A DNA stretch of 18,255 bases from UMGS1696 sp963643035 (GTDB lineage Bacteria; Bacillota; Clostridia; Oscillospirales; CAG-272): the NCBI GenBank assembly GCA_963643035.1, contig CAVIKO010000037.1, forward strand, positions 1-18,255, read 5' to 3'. Position numbers and translations under genes: made by a program. The notes beneath the pieces were generated by a model. It was not told where the DNA came from and did not search any database. It saw only the letters and a list, made by a program, of their open reading frames with translations. Below are positions 7,549 through 13,580 of the stretch, in pieces. Position 1 is the first letter of the stretch. Each line of letters opens with the position of its first letter.

Positions 7549-7577
7549 ATTATAGCAAATTCCAATGCAAAATGCAA
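7549..7577 (-). promoter_or_regulatory. recQ promoter with extended -10
   Basis: On the minus strand a weak -35 box TTGCAT (7572-7577) and a perfect -10 box TATAAT (7549-7554) are 17 bases apart. TGC directly before the -10 makes it an extended -10 promoter, which offsets the poor -35. It is about 46 bases before the recQ start and should drive recQ and the lipoprotein gene. Confidence 0.7.
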
Positions 7578-7915
7578 CGGACGATGTATGGCTTTCCGCA
7601 TGGAAAACCAAGGACGCGGTGGCAGCAGCGATCTGGGAGGACATTTTAAGCTACCCGCACTTTATTCTTTCCGGCGTCACAGTTCAACATTTCCCGATGG
7701 GCATTCTTACGCAGATTGTTTTTGGCTGTCCGACTGGATATGCCGCTTGAGCATTACCTTGCCCATATCTACGATCGGGAGAAATATTGTCTCAGAGATT
7801 GAATCGCGGAGGGCAGCGATATGTACGAACAACAGGACGTATTTCGGGACATGATGACGCAAGTACGGATACTTCCATCGATGAATGTGAGGCGATACTT
7901 CACTCCACACGGCAC
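7578..7915. other. Stretch with no convincing intact gene; possible remnant of a plus-strand gene
   Basis: Between the recQ promoter and the deoD terminator I find no supported intact gene. On the plus strand a frame open from 7565 to 7750 contains DVWLSAWKTKDAVAAAIWED and VQHFPMGILTQIVFG, then stops. Another frame continues at about 7738 with MPLEHYLAHIYDREKYCLRD and a stop. The same frame goes on with MYEQQDVFRDMMTQ, which has GGAGG upstream (7808-7812). These pieces read more like protein than random translation, as if one old gene had a frameshift and a stop. I do not recognise the family, and the upstream end overlaps the recQ promoter. Low confidence. Confidence 0.2.
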
Positions 7916-7960
7916 AAAAAATACCCGCGCATCGGATTTGTTTTCCGAACAGGCGCGGGC
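7916..7960 (-). terminator. Rho-independent terminator of the deoD transcript
   Basis: On the minus strand a long hairpin with arms GCCCGCGC and GCGCGGGT (7953-7960 and 7923-7930), extended inward by TCGGA/TCCGA around a short A-rich loop, is followed by ATTTTTT. It starts 16 bases past the deoD stop at 7977. Confidence 0.85.
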
Positions 7961-7976
7961 ATTATCGTTTGCAGGA

Positions 7977-8702
7977 TTACAGGCGTATCGCCGCTTCCAG
8001 TGCGAGGGACATCATATCAGTAAAGGAATTTTGCCGTTCCTCCGCCGTGGTGACCTCTCCTGTGATCATGTGGTCAGAGATTGTACAAATGGCAAGGGCA
8101 TTCTTTCCGGTGCGCGCGGCGGTCATATACAGTGCGGCAGCCTCCATTTCTACAGCAAGCACGCCCATTTTCGACCATGTGACCGTGGGACGATATTCCT
8201 CCCGTTCGTCATAGAACGTATCGGTGGAGAGCAGATTACCGATGTGATACGACAGCCCCATGTCTTTTGCCAGATCTGCCGCGGTACGTAAGAGTCTGTA
8301 CGACGCGGTCGGTGCAAAAGTTCCCGGCAGTCCGTATTGATGTGCGAAATTTGATGTGGTGGAGCAGCTCATTCCAAGTACAAGGTCACGCACATGGATA
8401 TCAGTCTGTATAGCACCGGCGGAACCGATTCGCAGAATATTCTCCACACCGAAAATATGATATAGCTCATACGCATAGATACCCATCGACGGCATGCCCA
8501 TTCCGCTCGCCATCACGGATACGCGCGTATTTTTGTAATATCCTGTATAGCCATGGACGCCGCGGACATTGTTGACAAGTATCGCGTTGCTGAGAAAATG
8601 CTCCGCGATGAATTGCGAACGGAGCGGATCGCCCGGCATGAGAACCGTTTTCGCAAAATCTCCCGGGGATGCCTCGATGTGTGGCGTTGGATATTCTGCC
8701 AT
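7977..8702 (-). CDS. deoD: Purine-nucleoside phosphorylase DeoD
   Basis: Cleaves purine (deoxy)nucleosides with phosphate to free base and (deoxy)ribose-1-phosphate; cytoplasmic hexamer in the family. The 241-aa product starts MAEYPTPHIEASPGDF. Landmarks shared with E. coli DeoD: His8 near the N terminus, the phosphate-binding VLMPGDPLR (20-28) and R47 in VNNVRG, R91 in RIGSAGA, VEMEAA (184-189) with the ribose-binding Glu, and catalytic D210 in SDH with R223 downstream. A TTG at 8714 is in frame, but it directly precedes the GGAGG that serves the ATG at 8702, so the ATG is the start. It lies 39 bases after the DUF4838 gene on the same strand without a terminator between, so the two are probably cotranscribed. 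Confidence 0.95.
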   Translation of the reverse strand: MAEYPTPHIEASPGDFAKTVLMPGDPLRSQFIAEHFLSNAILVNNVRGVHGYTGYYKNTRVSVMASGMGMPSMGIYAYELYHIFGVENILRIGSAGAIQTDIHVRDLVLGMSCSTTSNFAHQYGLPGTFAPTASYRLLRTAADLAKDMGLSYHIGNLLSTDTFYDEREEYRPTVTWSKMGVLAVEMEAAALYMTAARTGKNALAICTISDHMITGEVTTAEERQNSFTDMMSLALEAAIRL

Positions 8703-8741
8703 AGATGCCTCCAATATAGTATAGTAGAGTGTGTTTTGAGA

Positions 8742-10310
8742 TTATTTCCAATCTACGGGGGACAGCGCGAAATTGGGATCGGCGTTGAAATTGCGCCATT
8801 CATTCCAGCGGATGCCTAGCGATTCCACTGTGCGGAAAAATGCTTCGCCTTCCACGGGATCCGGATAAAGCATCAGCTTGACATATGTCCACTGCAGACG
8901 CGATTTTGTGATCCGCTCCAGATACCGATCGTTCTCGGCAGCTGCCTCCGCCGCATTCCACCAGTCCTCGATGGTTTTGAAGTGCGTGCGGTATACCTCC
9001 TCCGGGATGATGCCAAATGGCGGAGTCCAGATGTTGAAGTGCCGATCGCGGCTCGCATCACAGATAAAGTCTAAGAATTTCTTCACATACACGCCGCCCG
9101 CTCCATAATATCCGGTGCAGAAATCATCAATGGCAGCCTGATATTCGTCCTCAGTCATATACGGATTCCACATGCACTGTGCCAGCAGGTACGCCCGCAG
9201 CTCGGCAAATTCACCGGAATTGGATTGATAGTTGCCTTCCGGATACATACCGACCACGTGATGACGGGCGAAGAATTCCATATTGGAACGGAGTACGCGG
9301 AAATTTGGGAACGGCGGGATATAGTATGAGAAATCGGTCACATAGTCCCAGATGTACAGCCGGTTGCATATCTTACTCCATTCCGTAATGTCGTGAATGA
9401 ACGCACCATTGGCCTCACAGGACGCGTCGCCGAGATCGTGGGAAAAGCAGCATTCGATGGAACAGAGGCGCACGATCACATTGTCGTGCGGACGGGTAAT
9501 CGCTGGAGCTTTGCGCGTGTACTGGTAGGCAAGCGTCTCAACTGCTACGTGCGGATAATCCTCCCGAATATCGTCCGCTACTGCGTTGACGAAACGTAGA
9601 AGAGTACCCGCGGGACTGCCCTCCTCCGCATCGGTTGCGAGACATTTCGGACATTTGCACGGGTTCATATTGTCATTCTGAGAGACGGAGAGAATCTTGC
9701 AGTCCGGATGCTCGGCAAGAATTTTCCGTACATTTTTCTTGACCGTTGCAAGAACCTCCGGATCGCTCAGACACGGTTGTGTGGTCTGATCGCCGCGTTC
9801 GGACAGTCTCGCCAGCGTGTGAACAAAACCGACCCACTTGTTGTCGCGGTGATTCACATGATTAGCGCGCATCCATTCGGGATCCTGTGCACAGATCCAG
9901 TCGATGTGCCGATATTCAAACGGCGGTACAAAATGATCGGTGAATCCCTCCGGTAGATTCACATCACCATCGTGCAGGATCGCCGCATCCGCGCACAGAT
10001 ACCGCCAGCCAATCCATTTCGTGAGGAACTGGTATACCGCGTCTGTGAGTTTTACCGCACTCCACAGATAGAGATTGCCATCGCGCACAGCGATGGTGAG
10101 ACCATCCTGCGGCGAATCGGGTACCGGTGTGAACAGGATCAGTTTTTGATTTCGTACCGCCCTGATACAGACGGGCAGGGTAGAACCGATGGTTTTTTTC
10201 AGCTCCTTTTGGAGGAGGGTTCCAGCTTCCAGATCTACATGTGAATTGGAACGGACTATGATCTGGAATTCTGCCAGAGAAGCACCGGCAACATGGATGT
10301 GTTTCGTCAT
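8742..10310 (-). CDS. DUF4838 / GH163-type glycosidase, cytoplasmic, 522 aa
   Basis: Residues about 70-120 (VRDGNLYLWSAVKLTDAVYQ, then GWRYLCADAAIL) look like the N-terminal domain shared with alpha-glucuronidases. Residues about 130-430 are the DUF4838 barrel: CLSDPEVL, ILSVSQNDN, the CKCPKC motif (218-223), SPAGTLLRFVNAVADDI, VETLAYQYTRKAP, VRLCSIECCFSHDL and LYIWDYVTDFSYYI. As I recall, DUF4838 proteins founded family GH163, beta-N-acetylglucosaminidases acting on complex N-glycans. Activity here is inferred by family only. There is no signal peptide, so it would act on imported oligosaccharides. The segment between His163 and Cys180 is short compared with the family as I remember it. The ATG at 10310 has AAAGGAG 8 bases upstream. 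It is first gene of a transcript with deoD, driven by a consensus promoter. Confidence 0.82.
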   Translation of the reverse strand: MTKHIHVAGASLAEFQIIVRSNSHVDLEAGTLLQKELKKTIGSTLPVCIRAVRNQKLILFTPVPDSPQDGLTIAVRDGNLYLWSAVKLTDAVYQFLTKWIGWRYLCADAAILHDGDVNLPEGFTDHFVPPFEYRHIDWICAQDPEWMRANHVNHRDNKWVGFVHTLARLSERGDQTTQPCLSDPEVLATVKKNVRKILAEHPDCKILSVSQNDNMNPCKCPKCLATDAEEGSPAGTLLRFVNAVADDIREDYPHVAVETLAYQYTRKAPAITRPHDNVIVRLCSIECCFSHDLGDASCEANGAFIHDITEWSKICNRLYIWDYVTDFSYYIPPFPNFRVLRSNMEFFARHHVVGMYPEGNYQSNSGEFAELRAYLLAQCMWNPYMTEDEYQAAIDDFCTGYYGAGGVYVKKFLDFICDASRDRHFNIWTPPFGIIPEEVYRTHFKTIEDWWNAAEAAAENDRYLERITKSRLQWTYVKLMLYPDPVEGEAFFRTVESLGIRWNEWRNFNADPNFALSPVDWK

Positions 10311-10395
10311 GATGAGGACTCCTTTCAGATGTGAAAATGAGGGATACGCTGAATCAATCCACCATTAACCTGCGTTTTCTAAGGTTTCTACCGAA

Positions 10396-10424
10396 AGTAT
10401 ACCATGTGCTGCACAGAATGTCAA
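10396..10424 (-). promoter_or_regulatory. Consensus promoter of the DUF4838-deoD transcript
   Basis: On the minus strand a perfect TTGACA (10419-10424) is followed after 17 bases by TATACT (10396-10401). Transcription would begin near 10389. A short dyad AACCT...AGGTT (10367-10371 with 10382-10386) covers the first transcribed bases and could be an operator, but its arms are only 5 bp. Confidence 0.8.
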
Positions 10425-10478
10425 CAGCTTTGACACGAATTTTTGTGGATTTTCGCATCAAAAAATGAAGGAATTCTC

Positions 10479-10507
10479 TTGACAAATCACGTGTTCTGTG
10501 GTATACT
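10479..10507 (+). promoter_or_regulatory. Promoter of tRNA-Lys
   Basis: TTGACA (10479-10484), a 17-base spacer and TATACT (10502-10507), nearly full consensus, 30 bases before the tRNA. It faces away from the DUF4838 promoter, with 54 bases between the two -35 boxes. Confidence 0.85.
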
Positions 10508-10537
10508 ATAAAAGCTGCCAGGATAAAAGACAGTCAT

Positions 10538-10610
10538 GCCCCATTAGCTCAGCTGGTAGAGCACTTGACTTTTAATCAAGGTGTCCGGAGTTCGATTCTC
10601 CGATGGAGCA
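10538..10610 (+). tRNA. tRNA-Lys (anticodon UUU)
   Basis: A 73-base cloverleaf: D arm GCTC/GAGC, anticodon stem CTTGA/TCAAG with loop CTTTTAA giving anticodon TTT, five-base variable loop GTGTC, T arm CGGAG/CTCCG with TTCGATT loop, and discriminator A at 10610. CCA is not encoded. The acceptor arms GCCCCAT and ATGGAGC pair except at position 3-70, a C-A mismatch where a tRNA of this type would normally have C-G. Everything else is canonical, and it has its own promoter and terminator. Confidence 0.96.
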
Positions 10611-10630
10611 TGTATCCATAGTTTTTATGG

Positions 10631-10672
10631 AAAAACAGAAAACGTCTGATTTCAGGCGTTTTCTGTTTTTTT
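10631..10672 (+). terminator. Terminator of tRNA-Lys
   Basis: AAAAACAGAAAACG and CGTTTTCTGTTTTT form a long stem, with a small CTGA/TCAG extension inside, followed by a run of T. It ends about 20 bases downstream of the tRNA and just before the GH2 promoter. Confidence 0.85.
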
Positions 10673-10694
10673 GTCCGTTTTGCTGAATTTACTC

Positions 10695-10723
10695 TTGCCA
10701 ATCGCGGAAAAGTATGCTATACT
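10695..10723 (+). promoter_or_regulatory. Promoter of the GH2 gene
   Basis: TTGCCA (10695-10700), a 17-base spacer ending in TGC (extended -10), and TATACT (10718-10723). It lies 37 bases before the ATG at 10761 and downstream of the tRNA terminator, so the GH2 gene is expressed independently. Confidence 0.75.
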
Positions 10724-10760
10724 GTATACAACTATCCAATTCAGAAATGAGGACATAGCA

Positions 10761-13400
10761 ATGGTACAAAAAACAGCATATCCGCAGCCGGATTTTGCCC
10801 GTGAGCACTGGTTGAATCTGAATGGCACGTGGGACTTCTCTTTTGATCGTCCGACACTGGACGCGAAAATTGAGGTTCCGTATCCGTGGGGTTCGCCCTT
10901 ATCCGGAATCGACGAATCGCGCAACGCCACCGCATTCTATCGCCGCACCGTTCGATTTGACGGCGGAGAAGAACGTGTGTTTCTTGTGTTTGGCGCAGTT
11001 GATTATTCTTGTGCCGTCACCGTAAACGGAAAGATTCTCGGTACCCATACCGGCGGTTACAGCCGTTTTGAATGGGATGTTACTGAGTATTGGGACAATG
11101 ATGGCGAGAACGAGATCTTAGTGGAAGCAACCGATATGGCGGAGAAGCACCAGACCTATGGTAAGCAGGGATACGGCGACGCGCGCGGTATCTGGCAGAC
11201 CGTGTGGCTGGAAACCCGTCCTGCAGCGCATATCAAATCCTTCTTTGTAAAAACAAAGCTTGATGGTACCGTTACCTACGAGATCGAGACGGAAGGCGCA
11301 TCAGATACCGCGGTAGTCACTGCCCATTTCCCGGATGCGCTTTTAACCGAAATTCCGCAGACGACGGTTCAGAACGGCAGAGCGACACTCACTTTTCAAG
11401 TGGAAGAGCATGCGCTGGCACTGTGGTCACCGGAGGATCCGTTCCTCTATGAAGGTTCGCTCACGCTGACTGCCGAGGAATCCGAGGATACTGTGTATAC
11501 CTATTTCGGCATTCGCGAGATCGGCACGGGCAAATTTGGCGTACACAACCAGAATTATATTACCTTAAACGGTAAGCCATACTACCTGTGCGGCGTACTC
11601 GACCAGTCGTTCAATCCGAAGGGATTCTTTACGCTGCCGTCCGATGACGATTGTCGAGAGGAGATCCTGCGGCTGAAGCGGCTCGGATTGAACATGGCGC
11701 GGATCCACATCAAAGCAGAGGAGCCGCTCAAGCTGTACTGGGCAGACCGACTTGGTCTGCTCATTATGGAGGACATTCCGTGCTTCTGGGGCGATCCGCT
11801 GCCGGAGACGAGAGCACAGTACGAAACGGAAATGCGCGACCAGATCCTGCGTGACCGAAACCATCCGTCCCTCATTTACTGGGTCATTTTCAACGAAACA
11901 TGGGGACTTTTCTCACATATTCCGAACGAAAAGGGGGAAATCACCCGTATCTATACCGATGAAACGGCGAAATGGGTGGAATCCTGTTTCCGCACGGCAA
12001 AGGAACTGGATCCGACCCGTTTGATCGAGGACAACTCCCCATGTAACAGCGACCATACGATTACGGATGTGAACACATGGCATTTCTATTCAAACGGCTA
12101 CGAAAAGGTCAAATCCGTTGTGGATAATTTCGTGAATCATGCATATCCCGGCTCGACGCACAACTACAAATCCGGCTACACCATGGCGGACGTACCGTGC
12201 ATGAACAGCGAATGCGGCAATGTATGGGGAATCAAAAACAACGCAGGCGAAAGTGATATTTCGTGGCAGTACAAGTATATGATGAACGAATTCCGCCTCC
12301 ATGACAAGCTCTGCGGATTTGTTTTCACGGAATTTCACGATGTCGTCAACGAATTCAACGGCTACTATAAAATCGACAACGACGACAAGGATTTCGGTTA
12401 TTCGGATTATGGTATGACTATCCGCGACCTGCATGCCCAGGATTACCTCGGCGCCGATTTCGCGCCCATGACGACCGTTAAGCCGTATGAACTGGTGAAC
12501 GTCCCACTCTTTGGCTCCAGCTTCACCGATCTTCGCCACGGCAGACTTTTACAGGTGGTATGGCAACTGCTGCTCATGGATCCGATTGAAGGCGATATAG
12601 TGGCGGACAGCGGCACATACAATCTTCTTTGGGCAAACTATGGCACATTCCCAGCGGGAGAAGTGAATGTCGAGATTCCGGAGCATGACGGTGTGGCAAT
12701 GTTGTCTTTTGCGCTCATGGATGGCGGGGAACCGGTGATGCAGAACGCAATTCTCTTCGATGTGGATTCGCCCCGTACCGACGTTCTTTCAATCGCTCCG
12801 ACTCGTTTTGGCGCGGACGGTTTCGACCACAGCTTCACGGCGCAAGAGGGCAATAAGCTGAATGGTCTTGGCAGCGGTGTATTCACCACCACGATCCGTA
12901 CGGAGGACATCCCCGGATTGGAAGACGCAGAGGAAATGCACATCTATGCGGAGCTTTCGACGAGAGCTCCGATGACGCACGACTGGCCCGGCGGCAAAAT
13001 AGAGGGGAAAGTGGATCTCAACTATATGCTCGGCTATCGATGCGATCCGGGTGCCAACCTGAACAGCTTCCCGCAGACGGACAGCCGCAAGAATCCCGGC
13101 GTTGTGGAAGTATGCATTGATGGTGTTCCGGTAGAGAAAATCTCCCTCGCCGATTGTCCTGCCGATTCCCGCGGAGCACTGTCCCACCATTATCAAAAGG
13201 TGGACGACGAGCTGGATGAAGCGGGTTCTTACGGATATCTCTGCGACTGCCGGATTCCGACCGCGCTCCTCTACAAGCTTCAGAAGAAGGAAGCGTTCAC
13301 CCTTACCTTCCGTACCGAATCCGGCGCCGGATTGTCCCTGTTTGGCAGAAAGAGCGGCAGATATGGTATCGATGTGGTGATCCGCGCGACCACGCTGTAA
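10761..13400 (+). CDS. Glycoside hydrolase family 2 protein, cytoplasmic, 879 aa
   Basis: Retaining exo-beta-glycosidase of family GH2 (beta-galactosidase, beta-glucuronidase and beta-mannosidase belong here; the substrate cannot be fixed from sequence). The sugar-binding jelly-roll domain (about 8-150) includes LNGTWDFSFD, TAFYRRTVRF, VNGKILGTHTGGYSRFEWDV and ARGIWQTVWLE. An immunoglobulin-like domain (about 155-255) follows, then the TIM barrel from about 260. The acid/base is E379 in HPSLIYWVIFNETWG, and the likely nucleophile is E484 in VPCMNSECGN. The C-terminal 280 residues form an extra region I cannot name. There is no signal peptide, so it works inside the cell. A TTG at 10671 is in frame but upstream of the promoter; the ATG at 10761 has GAGG 8 bases before it and fits the domain start. 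Monocistronic between two terminators. Confidence 0.92.
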   Translation: MVQKTAYPQPDFAREHWLNLNGTWDFSFDRPTLDAKIEVPYPWGSPLSGIDESRNATAFYRRTVRFDGGEERVFLVFGAVDYSCAVTVNGKILGTHTGGYSRFEWDVTEYWDNDGENEILVEATDMAEKHQTYGKQGYGDARGIWQTVWLETRPAAHIKSFFVKTKLDGTVTYEIETEGASDTAVVTAHFPDALLTEIPQTTVQNGRATLTFQVEEHALALWSPEDPFLYEGSLTLTAEESEDTVYTYFGIREIGTGKFGVHNQNYITLNGKPYYLCGVLDQSFNPKGFFTLPSDDDCREEILRLKRLGLNMARIHIKAEEPLKLYWADRLGLLIMEDIPCFWGDPLPETRAQYETEMRDQILRDRNHPSLIYWVIFNETWGLFSHIPNEKGEITRIYTDETAKWVESCFRTAKELDPTRLIEDNSPCNSDHTITDVNTWHFYSNGYEKVKSVVDNFVNHAYPGSTHNYKSGYTMADVPCMNSECGNVWGIKNNAGESDISWQYKYMMNEFRLHDKLCGFVFTEFHDVVNEFNGYYKIDNDDKDFGYSDYGMTIRDLHAQDYLGADFAPMTTVKPYELVNVPLFGSSFTDLRHGRLLQVVWQLLLMDPIEGDIVADSGTYNLLWANYGTFPAGEVNVEIPEHDGVAMLSFALMDGGEPVMQNAILFDVDSPRTDVLSIAPTRFGADGFDHSFTAQEGNKLNGLGSGVFTTTIRTEDIPGLEDAEEMHIYAELSTRAPMTHDWPGGKIEGKVDLNYMLGYRCDPGANLNSFPQTDSRKNPGVVEVCIDGVPVEKISLADCPADSRGALSHHYQKVDDELDEAGSYGYLCDCRIPTALLYKLQKKEAFTLTFRTESGAGLSLFGRKSGRYGIDVVIRATTL

Positions 13401-13507
13401 ACGGCAAGGCAAATTGCGTAAAACGCTGATGCATGCGCACTGGATGTCCAAAGCTTTTCACAGATAAAATAATTTGCGCAGTGCAATTCCGAATCATTTT
13501 ATAAAAA

Positions 13508-13560
13508 AACAGAACACGACCTGTAATCCCCAAATACGGGAGAACAGGTCGTGTTTTGCA
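13508..13560. terminator. Two-way terminator between the GH2 gene and the ABC operon
   Basis: A perfect 12-bp stem AACACGACCTGT (13513-13524) with ACAGGTCGTGTT (13544-13555), the loop itself containing CCC/GGG pairs. It has TTTT on the plus side and TTCTGTTTTTTT on the minus side. The genes on each side converge, so it can end both transcripts; the minus-strand U tract is better. Confidence 0.85.
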
Positions 13561-13580
13561 TTTGAATGCGGAAATTTGCC

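Noticed and set aside
10538..10610. tRNA gene as an integration site for a mobile element
   Set aside because: No integrase gene, no repeat of the tRNA 3' end and no change of gene content nearby.
10671..10760. Extension of the GH2 protein to a TTG start
   Set aside because: The extension spans the GH2 promoter and starts in the tRNA terminator; the ATG at 10761 has a ribosome binding site and matches the family start.
12789..13451. 220-residue open frame on the minus strand
   Set aside because: Antisense shadow of the C-terminal part of the GH2 gene; no ribosome binding site and no family features.
13407..13490. Repeated short words similar to AATTTGCG / GCAAATT near the end of the GH2 gene
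   Set aside because: Arms are short and imperfect; no clear stem, repeat unit or attachment site could be supported.
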